A stretch of 64,000 nt of DNA from Pseudomonadales bacterium (lineage in GTDB: Bacteria; Pseudomonadota; Gammaproteobacteria; Pseudomonadales; DC-out160). Below, piece by piece: positions 40,614 through 49,882 of this stretch; position 1 is the stretch's first letter, and every line of letters begins with the position of its first letter. The position numbers and the translations under genes are program-made. The notes under the pieces are model-generated. The model searched no databases. It was not told the DNA's origin and saw nothing but the letters and a program-made list of their open reading frames with translations. The stretch is from NCBI GenBank assembly GCA_019090455.1, contig JAHRWA010000058.1:1-64000 (forward strand), written 5' to 3'.

Positions 40614-41900
40614 ATGAGCTTATTTACTAACAGCATAAAAGGCGCCCTGAGACTAGGGCAAACGTCCCGCACATTATCGACAACGGGAGCAAAATGGCTT
40701 TTAGGCGATAGACCTCCGCCCCCGAAACTACTACGCCAAACCTTTGAAAAACTAGGCACTACCTATATAAAATTAGGCCAGTTTATAGCCAGTTCACCTT
40801 CTCTATTTCCTGACGAATATGTTGAAGAATTCCAACATTGTTTGGATAACACGCCCCCCATTCCTTTTAGCACCATTAAGAAGCTCCTCATTAAAGAACT
40901 GGACAAACCACCGTACCAAATTTTTTCTGAGATAGATCCAACGCCTCTTGCAACGGCATCCATTGCACAGGTTCATGCAGCGAAATTAATAACCGGTGAA
41001 GATGTTGTTATCAAGGTTCAGAAACCTGGCGTTAAGAATATTCTCTTAACAGACCTAAACTTTCTGTATGTATCTGCCAGACTATTGGAAACCATCGTCC
41101 CCAAACTATCCATGGCATCTCTCGCCGATATCGTTGATGAAATTCAAAAAGGCATGCTTGAAGAATGTGATTTTTTTAAAGAAGCCAAGAACATTGCAGA
41201 TTTCAATCAGTTTCTGAAAGATACTGGCAACAACGATGTCGTCGCCCCAAAAGTGTACAAACAAGCGAGTTCATTGCGCGTCCTCACCATGGAACGATTT
41301 CATGGTGTCCCCTTCACTGATCTGGACAGCATCAAAGATTATGTTGAAGACCCTCAGCAAGTTTTAATAACGGCCATGAACACCTGGTTTTCTAGTTTAA
41401 TGCTAAGTCAGTCTTTTCACGCGGATGTCCATGCCGGCAATATGATGATATTAAAAGACGGCCGGATAGGGTTTATCGATTTTGGCATCGTTGGCCGTAT
41501 CAAACCTGAAACTTGGTCTTCGGTGACACTGTTCATTCAGTCTATTAGCGACGGCGATTACCACGGCATGGCTAAATCAATGCTAGGGATAGGCATCACT
41601 AAAGAAAAAATCAATCTTGATGCATTAGCCAAAGATATAGAAAAACTGTATCAGTCAGTCAATACCGCTACTACCATGCCCGCACGCCAAGACACTATTG
41701 ATGACAAAGATGTGAATAAGGCAATGATGGATCTACTCGGAATCGGCAAACGATATGGCATCCACTTCCCGCGAGAATTTGCGTTACTGTTGAAACAAAT
41801 TCTTTACTTCGATAGATACGTACAGCTTATCTCACCGGACCAGAACATTTACTCGGACGATCGACTCGTTATGCTGGCCGATCCCACGCCAGACTATTAA
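40614..41900 (+). CDS. ABC1/AarF (UbiB-type) atypical kinase
   Basis: This belongs to the ABC1/UbiB protein-kinase-like family, which in bacteria and mitochondria supports ubiquinone synthesis or related lipid metabolism through ATPase activity. The 428-residue protein shows the family KxGQ motif (TYIKLGQFIASSPSLFP), the Ala-rich nucleotide loop (TPLATASIAQVHAA), VVIKVQKPGV with the conserved Lys, the catalytic-loop equivalent FHADVHAGNMM and DFG (FIDFGIVGR). It lacks the C-terminal membrane helices of E. coli UbiB and is ~100 residues shorter, so it is a paralogue rather than UbiB itself. The SD is weak. Confidence 0.85.
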   Translation: MSLFTNSIKGALRLGQTSRTLSTTGAKWLLGDRPPPPKLLRQTFEKLGTTYIKLGQFIASSPSLFPDEYVEEFQHCLDNTPPIPFSTIKKLLIKELDKPPYQIFSEIDPTPLATASIAQVHAAKLITGEDVVIKVQKPGVKNILLTDLNFLYVSARLLETIVPKLSMASLADIVDEIQKGMLEECDFFKEAKNIADFNQFLKDTGNNDVVAPKVYKQASSLRVLTMERFHGVPFTDLDSIKDYVEDPQQVLITAMNTWFSSLMLSQSFHADVHAGNMMILKDGRIGFIDFGIVGRIKPETWSSVTLFIQSISDGDYHGMAKSMLGIGITKEKINLDALAKDIEKLYQSVNTATTMPARQDTIDDKDVNKAMMDLLGIGKRYGIHFPREFALLLKQILYFDRYVQLISPDQNIYSDDRLVMLADPTPDY

Positions 41901-41930
41901 CTGCGAATAAATCACCAATAAAAAAGCAAA

Positions 41931-41956
41931 AAAAGAGGCTTTAAAGCCTCTTTTTT
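41931..41956. terminator. bidirectional terminator after the ABC1-kinase gene
   Basis: AGAGGCTTTAAAGCCTCT (41934-41951) is a perfect palindrome flanked by an A run on the left and TTTTT on the right. It serves the ABC1-kinase gene on the plus strand and the small PA4642-like gene on the minus strand. Confidence 0.92.
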
Positions 41957-41990
41957 CTTGGTCGATCACTGGGTCCACAAAGCCAACTGG

Positions 41991-42293
41991 CTATGCAGCC
42001 CCCGCCTCAACTAGAATATCAACATATTCTGCAAACCGGATATTAGGAGTGATGGATTCAAGAAAAGAAACACCTCCCGAATCTTTCGCATTGATATCGT
42101 ACCCTGCCTCTTTAAAAAAAACCAAAAACCGCTTGAATGCCGAGGATGTCATACCACGATAAGCTTTAACCAGAACTTGAAAACTCTTAGATTCTCCCTG
42201 AGGCGGCTCCCAAGCTAAATACGATAAAAGCATTTCATCAGTGAATACTTCATCAATCACCTTTTTCTTATCAGGTCTTGGTTTTGTTGCCAT
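41991..42293 (-). CDS. PA4642-family conserved small protein
   Basis: This is a 100-residue soluble protein of unknown function. From memory the pattern (KKKVIDEVFTDE, then VLVKAYRGMTSSAFKRFLVFFKEAGYDINAKD and EYVDILVEAGA) matches the small PA4642-type family of Pseudomonas and relatives. It is mainly helical with no signal or membrane segment. It converges on the ABC1-kinase gene across a bidirectional terminator. Confidence 0.7.
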   Translation of the reverse strand: MATKPRPDKKKVIDEVFTDEMLLSYLAWEPPQGESKSFQVLVKAYRGMTSSAFKRFLVFFKEAGYDINAKDSGGVSFLESITPNIRFAEYVDILVEAGAA

Positions 42294-42494
42294 GAATCTA
42301 CCCTCGCATTAGATTTACCGAATGCGAAGACTAACATATATTAGGCTTAATTTTGACTAGCCAGCTCAAAAGGCAAAACTTACAACGCGCTGGAATTGGA
42401 ATAACACGGTTCGCATCGGCCACATTCAAAGACTTACAAAAATTAAAGTCATTTTCGCAGCTGAATACCTAGTTCTAGATTGTGCAGCTCAAAT

Positions 42495-43058
42495 CTATGG
42501 CTCAATCTTATTGAGCACCAAGCCTTCTAGTGAATCTGAAGATGTAAACGCGACATTTAGCCCGCGATACCATGATAGAGGCGTTAAGGTAATGGATGCC
42601 TCTACATTGTCCATCTGATGCTCTGGGAGACTAATTTCAAAATTCGATTGGCCTTTGCCCTCCACTAAGTTCACCCAAGATATATTGCTAAGAGAGAGCT
42701 CTTCAGCTGCTTTGAAACTCACATCCACCTGTATTTGAACAAAGGCATGCTTGGACAATTGAGGATGGCTGGCTAACACCTGCACGTTACCGGTGAGCAC
42801 AGGATCAAACATCTGATCTTTGATATCATAATTCAACGCCTGAAACTCAATGTTCAACGGTTCATTCATAACACCCTGAGCCGCGTGAGCGGTCTGAATA
42901 TTATTTTCCAATGATTTTAGTTTTACTTGGAGTAATTTGATTTTAGCCTGAGCATCCTCATCATTACATCCCAGAAACCAAGGAAGAGCACTTACCATTA
43001 ATAAAACGCGTAACCCACCAAATCGTTTTTTATAATCTGCCACTTCGGAATAACTCAC
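42495..43058 (-). CDS. putative lipoprotein, function unknown
   Basis: This 187-residue protein has a basic N-terminus, a hydrophobic stretch and a lipobox ending FLGC-ND (Cys31), followed by a short coiled-coil (KIKLLQVKLKSLENNIQ) and a probable beta-sandwich domain. The GTG at 43058 has a poorly placed ribosome-binding site. A GTG five codons later would also preserve the signal. It starts 7 bp after the stop of the MltC-like gene on the same strand, so the two are likely cotranscribed and both act in the envelope. Confidence 0.65.
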   Translation of the reverse strand: MSYSEVADYKKRFGGLRVLLMVSALPWFLGCNDEDAQAKIKLLQVKLKSLENNIQTAHAAQGVMNEPLNIEFQALNYDIKDQMFDPVLTGNVQVLASHPQLSKHAFVQIQVDVSFKAAEELSLSNISWVNLVEGKGQSNFEISLPEHQMDNVEASITLTPLSWYRGLNVAFTSSDSLEGLVLNKIEP

Positions 43059-43064
43059 CCTTCG

Positions 43065-44342
43065 TTAGACGTTTTTATAGAGAGCCTTTCGAGACAACAC
43101 TTTTCGCAAATATAATTGTGTTTCTCTCGCAGACAATCCTTCCAGCAAACGTTCCAAAACCTCATCATCACTCATCTTGTTAATATGAGGTATTGCCTTA
43201 TTCATTTGCGGCCTTCGAATGAAGGCTTTAGCCACGTTTGCCGCACCGGTATTGTATGCCGCTATCGCACAATACATTCTACTTTTAGGTTTACTGATAT
43301 CACCCAGATATCGGTAATACAACAAGTTCAGATAAGCCGCCCCCAATTCAATATTATTGGTTGGGTTGTAAAGGTAGGAGGCCGAGAACCGCTTTGGCTT
43401 ATCAAATAATGCTCGCGACGCATCTCGCCCTGCAGTAGCCGGCACTATCTGCATCAACCCATACGCAGGCGCAGACGATCTTGCTAAAGGGTTGAAATGA
43501 CTTTCTGTGTGAATGATGGCAAATAACAGTTCAGACGGTACTTTTAACTGTCCTGCATACCGAGCGACTGTGGGCTTAAGCTCCTTCGCTTTTTTTCGAA
43601 GCCTATCTTTCGGTAGTGGTACCGTGTATGTCAGCTTTTTGTTAAGCGTTACCGGCACAGTCACACCCAGCGAAGAGTTCTTAGCCAATACCTTTTCGCC
43701 CTTAGGCAAGTCAGTAGAATTGGAGTCAAGCGCAGCAAAATTCTGCTGATATGTGATTAGTGCAGACTGCATCATTCTTGTTGCCAAACGCTGGGCGTCT
43801 CGGGTACTCGGCCTCTTAGCGGAAAACAATTCGCTGAGCACTACATCCGAGTTCAGCGATGCCAAATACTCTCGGTCCCCTTTAAACTCCCTTCGAACGG
43901 TGGCACTAACAGGGTCATCTTCATAAGCTCCGTCTAAGCCCGTCAATAACACCTTAATCAGTTGAGCCTTAACCTCTGCATTTGTTTTGACAAAATCGAT
44001 TCGCCCATTTTTTTCTTCGCGCGGCAACGTTACCCTCACCTCATTTTCCTTAAAATCGACAACGCGCTTAATGGCCCAGTCCTCGCTATAAACAACCCAT
44101 GTCGTCGCATCCGACACCTCCGCTCGATCCCAATGCTTTTTGATACCTCTCACATACTGGCGCAAGGCGGAACGGTGTATCTTTTGATCCATCAACCATT
44201 CAGAACCTGAGCCCTCCTCTACATCTTTAGTTGTTGGGATCAAATCGTCTTCTTTATCAATAACCCAGCTTGATGCCCCGGATGACATTGCTGACAATAC
44301 GAACATTATTACGCTGGCTTTTAACCATAATCGTTTTATCAC
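43065..44342 (-). CDS. lytic murein transglycosylase, MltC-like
   Basis: This enzyme cleaves peptidoglycan with formation of 1,6-anhydromuramyl ends. I start at the GTG at 44342 because AGGAGG lies five bases before it and the protein then begins with a signal peptide (IKRLWLKASVIMFVLSAMSSGASS), giving 425 residues. The N-terminal half resembles the DUF3393 domain of MltC. The C-terminal half is the SLT domain with catalytic Glu in FAIIHTESHFNPLA, then APAYGLMQIVPATAG and IAAYNTGAANVAKAF. No lipobox cysteine is visible, so it may be periplasmic rather than lipid-anchored like E. coli MltC. Confidence 0.87.
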   Translation of the reverse strand: MIKRLWLKASVIMFVLSAMSSGASSWVIDKEDDLIPTTKDVEEGSGSEWLMDQKIHRSALRQYVRGIKKHWDRAEVSDATTWVVYSEDWAIKRVVDFKENEVRVTLPREEKNGRIDFVKTNAEVKAQLIKVLLTGLDGAYEDDPVSATVRREFKGDREYLASLNSDVVLSELFSAKRPSTRDAQRLATRMMQSALITYQQNFAALDSNSTDLPKGEKVLAKNSSLGVTVPVTLNKKLTYTVPLPKDRLRKKAKELKPTVARYAGQLKVPSELLFAIIHTESHFNPLARSSAPAYGLMQIVPATAGRDASRALFDKPKRFSASYLYNPTNNIELGAAYLNLLYYRYLGDISKPKSRMYCAIAAYNTGAANVAKAFIRRPQMNKAIPHINKMSDDEVLERLLEGLSARETQLYLRKVLSRKALYKNV

Positions 44343-44752
44343 CCTTGCCTCCTCACAATGCTCTCTTCCCGAAATGTCATTCAAACATCTGTATGAATCA
44401 GATAGCGCTTGCATTTCAATCTATCGGTTACTCTGAGTATCAGTATAGCTTTGGGTTAAAATTAACAGCGGCGAATTAAGTACTATTTTTTGATCAAATA
44501 TCTCAATCGGCTAAATTGATCGAGCAAAAAAACGTGAATCAATCACTTAGCGTTTTTCGTCGATCGCACCATTTTTTTAGAAACTTTTTCCATAAGCCTC
44601 CTCGTCAACAAAACCAAATTCACTCTAACCCCCACATCCGGTATGTTAGCTATTAAGAGATATACTCAGTTATTAGAAGTTTCGTGGTACCTTTACAGGC
44701 AGATTTTGTGCTCTCTGATAAATCAAATTAAGTTGGGAAACTAGACGTCATT
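44343..44752. other. 410-bp divergent intergenic region
   Basis: This spacer separates the MltC-like gene (leftwards) and the bitopic TPR protein (rightwards). It contains a long interrupted palindrome at 44518-44565 and otherwise A/T-rich sequence. Promoters for both genes must lie here. I do not identify them reliably. Confidence 0.5.
44518..44565. repeat. interrupted 48-bp palindrome
   Basis: GATCGA-GC-AAAAAAACG at 44518-44534 pairs with CGTTTTT-CG-TCGATC at 44551-44565. The loop holds a second small hairpin, GTGA-ATCAA-TCAC. It lies between two divergent genes. A T run (44571-44578) follows on the plus side, so it might terminate a short leader transcript, but an operator role is equally possible. 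Confidence 0.5.
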
Positions 44753-46030
44753 ATGCGGAAACATCAATACCCCTACAGCGCATTTGTCACCGGCGTGCTT
44801 GATGCGGAAGGCTTTCACGCCGAGCTGTTAGCTTTACTACGCCGCGATCCCACTATGGCAGTCAATGCCATAGACGAATTAGCAGCATTGCACCGACAAC
44901 ACAAACTTCCTGAAGATATTTATTCTGACCTTAGGCGTCACGTAGAAACCATCGCGGCTAAGCAGGTCTTTGATCATGTAAAGACAATTGATCCTTCAGA
45001 AATACCAGATGAGCCCCCAACCGAACTAAGGAACGACCCCGCTGTAGCCACGATGTTACGCTCTGATCCCGAACCCGATGACGACGCCACGCTCATTAAA
45101 ACTACGACTACAAAAATCGAACAAACTGCTGTGAACAATAGAGCAGAACCTCTGCGTCAAAAAGCCACGAGTCACAACGAAGCAGATCAAGTGACAGAAA
45201 TAAATACGACATTGGAGAATCGAACCCACATAGGCAGCCGCACTGATGTCCATAAAAAAACTCAAACAGAGAAAATAAATGAGCGGCAATTCGATAACGA
45301 TTCCCACGATCCAATTTCTAGGAATAAAGCACGCAATTACACCAGCAAGTCTGACAGCGTCGAACTGAATCTAAAGATACGAAAAGCGGTCAGCGTAATC
45401 GCTCTGGCTTCTGTTCTGTTGGTCATTTACATGGTAAGTCCCAGCGATGTGGAAACAGTCGGTGTTGCCGCTCCAATTCATTACAAGTCGCCACCAGAAT
45501 CAAAGCCTGACGCCAAAGAAGTACTTCCTAGCACACAACAAATCGAAGAAAGAATAAATACTGCAAACAATATCACTGAAGAAACATTAGAAGAGCGCCT
45601 TTTAAAATTTTCAACTCGTACCAAGGAGTTCAACTCTACCGGCACCTGGAGCGAAAACGAAACAGCACCTCGCATAGGCATTATTCCAGACAAAGCAGAG
45701 GACATGAGCCTGAACAACACGACAGCCCCTCCAACAACTGCATTATTTCACCACTCTTTATCTATTACACAACTTCATCAGCGGGCATTAGCTCGCGCCA
45801 ATGCCCTTAGACTTGAACCTTCGTCGGATCCTGATAGCGCGACGGGCTACCTTAAACAAATGATAGAAAAAGATAAAAACAGCTCACTTATCCGAGAAAC
45901 TCGAGCCGAAATTGCTAAAGGGTATCTGGCTTTAGCGAGACAGGCGAGGAAAGAGGGAAATTGGGACCGCGTCAATCAATTGTTAGAGAAGGCAATTGAT
46001 ATCAGACTGGAAAATAGTGTCATTTACTAG
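44753..46030 (+). CDS. bitopic membrane protein with C-terminal TPR-like domain
   Basis: I know of no named family for this 425-residue protein. The N-terminal ~75 residues form a helical unit (GVLDAEGFHAELLALLRRDP...ALHRQHKLPEDIYSDLRRHV). A long hydrophilic, low-complexity linker follows (80-205). One transmembrane segment (about 212-228, VSVIALASVLLVIYMV) then leads to a periplasmic ~195 residues ending in a TPR-like helical domain. The last ~80 residues align by eye with the periplasmic tail of the neighbouring kinase (A.A..L...P..., YL..MIE.D, IAKGYLALAR, LLEKAIDI). It converges on the kinase gene with a gap of 45 bp, and both have cytoplasm-TM-periplasm topology, suggesting a functional link. 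Confidence 0.7.
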   Translation: MRKHQYPYSAFVTGVLDAEGFHAELLALLRRDPTMAVNAIDELAALHRQHKLPEDIYSDLRRHVETIAAKQVFDHVKTIDPSEIPDEPPTELRNDPAVATMLRSDPEPDDDATLIKTTTTKIEQTAVNNRAEPLRQKATSHNEADQVTEINTTLENRTHIGSRTDVHKKTQTEKINERQFDNDSHDPISRNKARNYTSKSDSVELNLKIRKAVSVIALASVLLVIYMVSPSDVETVGVAAPIHYKSPPESKPDAKEVLPSTQQIEERINTANNITEETLEERLLKFSTRTKEFNSTGTWSENETAPRIGIIPDKAEDMSLNNTTAPPTTALFHHSLSITQLHQRALARANALRLEPSSDPDSATGYLKQMIEKDKNSSLIRETRAEIAKGYLALARQARKEGNWDRVNQLLEKAIDIRLENSVIY

Positions 46031-46075
46031 AGTTAGATTGGCACGACAATAAAAGATAACTTCTCAATTTAGAAC

Positions 46076-47449
46076 TTATGGTGAGTCCAACGCCTTCAAC
46101 TTCTTATCTAACTCTTGAAGCCCTTGATGAGCAGGAAACAGCTCTAAACCTGTATCGACAAAATAACGCGTCTCTCCCACTATCCCTTGACCATAAAGCG
46201 CTTCACACCGGTCATAGAACTGATTGGCGACATTATTTAAACCGTCAATTGCACTCCTATTATAGGGATCAATTTCCAACACCATTTGATAAGCATCAAA
46301 TGAATTGCCACCCGCAGGAGAAACCAACCGGCCAACTAACAAGTGAGCACGGGCTACCTTTAACAAACGAGTCACTTTGCTTGAGTCTTCAGCTCCCGGT
46401 TTACTTCTCTCTTCGTGATGGGAGGGCTGCACAACAATACCTTCACGCAATTCAGTAGAAGAATTTCCTTCTGCATTACTACCCTGCAATACAATGGGTT
46501 CAGATGACAGCTTATCTAGGGGCGAATTCGCGAGCCAATAGCCCGCTCCAATCGCAGCCACAAACACGGAAATGGCGCCAGCCGCAACAACAGTATTTTT
46601 AGTCTTTCTCCCACCAACTTCCTGACCGCGCAAACAGTTCTGTAATGCCAATTTAAATTCTTCTGCAGTCTGGAAGCGTTGGTCCTGTTTTTTTGCTAAC
46701 GCTTTTCGCAGCACACTATCAAACGCTTTGGGAATATCTTCATTTAATTTACTGGGGTCAACGATCGCGGTATTCACCACATTGTGCATTATGGTGTTAG
46801 ACATATCTCCCTTGAAAGTCTTGCGCCCGGTCAACAGCTCGTACAACATCACAGCCGTTGAAAACAAATCAGATCGAGCGTCTACTGTTTCCCCCAAACA
46901 CTGCTCTGGGGACATATAACTGGGGGTTCCCAATACACTACCCATTTGTGTAAGTTCTGAATTCTCCACGCGAGCAATACCAAAATCAGCAATTTTTATT
47001 CCGGCATCATCAAGGATAAAAATATTGGCCGGCTTAATATCTCGATGCACAATTCCAAAACCATGGGTATAGGCTAAGCCGTCTAAGATCTGAGAAATCA
47101 GACTAACCACATCCTGTGTAGAAAATGGATGTTTGTCTTTCATCATTGAACTTAATTCTCGCCCATGAACCAACTCCATCACAAAATAGGGCATATTATT
47201 TTCAATATCGAAATCGTAAATCCCGACAATATTGGCATGAGTCAGCCGACCTACGGCTTTGGCTTCATTACTAAACCGTTGCATCATTTCCTGCCCCATT
47301 TCTGAGCCAAGTAAAGATTCATGTATTGTTTTAATGGCAACGAATCGATCAATATAAGGATCATATGCCTTATAAACGATTCCCATCGCACCTTTTCCCA
47401 AGACTTCATCAACACGATATTTGCCTATATGGCTCAAGTCACTCGTCAA
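46076..47449 (-). CDS. transmembrane serine/threonine protein kinase (PpkA/Hanks type)
   Basis: This Hanks-type kinase has 457 residues. The kinase domain (8-275) is complete: glycine loop GKGAMGIVYKA, Lys40 (VAIKTI), Glu62, HRD motif HRDIKPANIF (Asp137), DFG at 155-157 and GTPSYMSPEQ. A single transmembrane segment (286-306) is followed by a ~150-residue periplasmic part whose end is TPR-like (AYQMVLEIDPYNRSAIDGL). The start is TTG at 47449. With the PP2C and FHA genes it forms a phosphorylation module like PpkA-PppA-Fha1 of type VI secretion. It is transcribed on the same strand as those genes but separated from them by a strong terminator, so it has its own promoter. Confidence 0.92.
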   Translation of the reverse strand: MTSDLSHIGKYRVDEVLGKGAMGIVYKAYDPYIDRFVAIKTIHESLLGSEMGQEMMQRFSNEAKAVGRLTHANIVGIYDFDIENNMPYFVMELVHGRELSSMMKDKHPFSTQDVVSLISQILDGLAYTHGFGIVHRDIKPANIFILDDAGIKIADFGIARVENSELTQMGSVLGTPSYMSPEQCLGETVDARSDLFSTAVMLYELLTGRKTFKGDMSNTIMHNVVNTAIVDPSKLNEDIPKAFDSVLRKALAKKQDQRFQTAEEFKLALQNCLRGQEVGGRKTKNTVVAAGAISVFVAAIGAGYWLANSPLDKLSSEPIVLQGSNAEGNSSTELREGIVVQPSHHEERSKPGAEDSSKVTRLLKVARAHLLVGRLVSPAGGNSFDAYQMVLEIDPYNRSAIDGLNNVANQFYDRCEALYGQGIVGETRYFVDTGLELFPAHQGLQELDKKLKALDSP

Positions 47450-47555
47450 ACCCTTTCAACTCCTTATGTATTATTAGTGCAATCAACATTGGCTTTATAT
47501 GGCCTTGGGAAAACCGAATTTGGATTAATTTCAACGAAGGCTCCCTAGTTGATTC

Positions 47556-47598
47556 GAGTTAAAAAAAAGCACCGATAATCGGTGCTTTTTTTTAACTC
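47556..47598. terminator. perfect bidirectional terminator between the orthocaspase and kinase genes
   Basis: The arms GAGTTAAAAAAAAGCACCGA and TCGGTGCTTTTTTTTAACTC are perfect 20-nt complements with a 3-nt TAA loop. The core is an eight-A run, a GC stem and an eight-T run. It should stop transcription coming from the caspase-fold gene on the minus strand and insulate the kinase gene. Confidence 0.93.
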
Positions 47599-47613
47599 TC
47601 ATATTGGTTCCCA

Positions 47614-49782
47614 TCAAATACTAACAGGTTGAAAAAAGAATTCCCCTGCTTCATGTCCAGCGTGTCTAATCGGAGAATACTCTGGTATCTGTTCAAGCTC
47701 CAGCGATTGCGACCGTGAGCGGACTTGCGACAAAACACTTCGATAAAGCGTATGCCCTTCCATCACCCCTTCATTCGCTTCTAACGTATCGATAAATGCC
47801 TTCGCAAAAACAGAATGATCGCCGCCGCCGCCATCCATGACAGGGGCTATCCCTCCGGAAGTCAGTACTGTTCTTGCGCGCGTTTCCGACATAATTTGTA
47901 TCCACTCTTCTTTCAATTCATTTGGCATGGAGACATCCGGCCTAGCCATAGAAGTACTAGAAAGAGTGCCGGCGTAGCACGAATCAGCAACTACCATAAC
48001 GTGCTTAGCCGGCATTGCATTGAGAATATCCGTTATTGCAACATTTGAAATCCAGTTCGTTGTGTTGTCGACTTCCGCGTCCACTGGTAACCAATAACCG
48101 CGTGTGTTCTTCTGATCCAGCTCACCATGTCCCGCATAATAGACAAGCAGGTTATCTTTCTCTGACAATGTTTCTCGCAATTTATTGAGCGCAGACAAAA
48201 TCGAGTAACGATCCGCATTCTCTAATAAAACAGTTTTATAACCGTACTTCCTATTCAACAGCTCTGCCGTTACCTTTGCATCATTCACCGCCGTATCTAA
48301 ACTGGGAAAATGCGTGTATTGGTTATTACCGATAACCAATGCATAATACCTTCCCAACGAAACTGACGTCTTTTGCTTGCGACTGACGGTGCTTGCTTCA
48401 GCTGAATTAAAGCCCACTAGACGCTCGGCCTCAAAAGAAAAATCCATTGCAACTCTTCGGCCTTCTTTGTCAATTGCCACCACTTGAACAGGTGTGCTCG
48501 ATCTTAGAATAGGCATATCAACCCAGAAGAGATTATGTTTATCCAAGTCATAAGCCGCATCGTTAATCTTGAGTGAATGCAGCCCGGCAGGTGCCAATAC
48601 TTTACCAATTATTTCCCGTTGTTTAACTGCTGAACGCAACTTTACCGTGGCACGCCCTCGGGTCAAAATCATGGGAGGCTCTATTATTTCTATAATAGGT
48701 GCGTCAAAAACAGTCGTATCGACGACTGCTAACTGTTGAAGGTTATCGCTAAATCGATTACGGGAATTTTTCAGGGTCGTAATTTTTTGTTTTTGTTGCT
48801 CTACTTGCGTTCTATTTTGAAGAAGTTCTTCTTCTAGAGCGGCAATCACAAGCTCTCGCTGCTTTCCTAACGCGAGCGTCTCACTAGTAAAGGCAATCAA
48901 CTCTTCATCATGCCTATCCCTCTCCAAATTTATTTTTTCTTGCAACTTGATCAACTCGGCCTGCTGGACCTCTTTAGAAACACTAGGGTCCAACAATAAT
49001 TGTTTCGCCGCTTTTAATTTGGCAGTCGTATCATTTAAGGCACTCTGAGCACCGACCAAACTCGTTTCCCTAGCAATCAATGCTTTTTGAGAGGATCGTA
49101 ATTGGCGCTCCAAATCTGCTTTCTCTTTTTCCTGCAATGCACTTTTGTCCTTTAGTGCTTGTAGCTCTGCTTGAGAAGCGTGCGCTGCCTGAACTGTAGA
49201 GGCATACTGGAGTTTATCGGTGTTGAGCCCAGAGGCTTTTCGATACCAGTTCAGTGCGATACTGGTATCCTTTTCTACACCTAGCCCTTTTTCATATAAA
49301 TGCCCAAGATTAATCTGAGAACGGGACAGCTTCTGTTCAGCTGCTAATTTATACCAATGCGCCGCGGCCTCGTAATCCGGTAAAATACCTAAGCCACGTT
49401 CGTAAATTTCACCAACATAGTTTTGTGCTTCTGCGGAACCCGCTTGCGCTTGCGGCAACCAAACCTTTAACGCAGTTGCGTAATCTGACCGGTCAAAAGC
49501 AACGTACTCCCCTCCTCGAATTTCACAATCTGCGGCAGTTGATTTTACCGGTCTTCGCGCCGTTAGATAACTGGCCTGAGCGCCCAGTTTGCGAACCTGG
49601 CCAGGTAGAAGACAATCCACGATCATCAAATCATCTGCATTCCGAGATGCCTGCTCAAGAAGCTCTGTCGCTCCTTCCTGAGGGCTGTTAGCACAACTCG
49701 CGAGAAACATTGATAAAAGGGAGCTACAAAACCATGCCCGCTGTTTTTGCCCTTCAATTGAAATAAATTTTATTCGAGTCAT
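47614..49782 (-). CDS. caspase-fold (peptidase C14) lipoprotein with Sel1 repeats
   Basis: The 722-residue protein has a signal with lipobox LASC (Cys30), which predicts an envelope lipoprotein. In order: two to three Sel1 repeats (about 100-187), a long coiled coil (200-345), a beta domain (360-455) and a C14 caspase-like domain (478-690). The catalytic dyad is intact: His552 in VYYAGHGE and Cys602 in VVADSCYAG. Such bacterial caspase homologues (orthocaspases) usually cleave after basic residues. It is downstream of the FHA, PP2C and small membrane-protein genes on the same strand and ends at a strong terminator. A well-spaced GAGAGG precedes the ATG. What triggers it and what it cleaves are unknown. 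Confidence 0.87.
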   Translation of the reverse strand: MTRIKFISIEGQKQRAWFCSSLLSMFLASCANSPQEGATELLEQASRNADDLMIVDCLLPGQVRKLGAQASYLTARRPVKSTAADCEIRGGEYVAFDRSDYATALKVWLPQAQAGSAEAQNYVGEIYERGLGILPDYEAAAHWYKLAAEQKLSRSQINLGHLYEKGLGVEKDTSIALNWYRKASGLNTDKLQYASTVQAAHASQAELQALKDKSALQEKEKADLERQLRSSQKALIARETSLVGAQSALNDTTAKLKAAKQLLLDPSVSKEVQQAELIKLQEKINLERDRHDEELIAFTSETLALGKQRELVIAALEEELLQNRTQVEQQKQKITTLKNSRNRFSDNLQQLAVVDTTVFDAPIIEIIEPPMILTRGRATVKLRSAVKQREIIGKVLAPAGLHSLKINDAAYDLDKHNLFWVDMPILRSSTPVQVVAIDKEGRRVAMDFSFEAERLVGFNSAEASTVSRKQKTSVSLGRYYALVIGNNQYTHFPSLDTAVNDAKVTAELLNRKYGYKTVLLENADRYSILSALNKLRETLSEKDNLLVYYAGHGELDQKNTRGYWLPVDAEVDNTTNWISNVAITDILNAMPAKHVMVVADSCYAGTLSSTSMARPDVSMPNELKEEWIQIMSETRARTVLTSGGIAPVMDGGGGDHSVFAKAFIDTLEANEGVMEGHTLYRSVLSQVRSRSQSLELEQIPEYSPIRHAGHEAGEFFFQPVSI

Positions 49783-49882
49783 AGCAACAAACCTCTCAGA
49801 TCAACATATCTAACTTAACGTAATAATCATCTTGCAAACCAATAGGTACTTCCGACAGTCCTCTTTTTATTTCTGCCGGATT

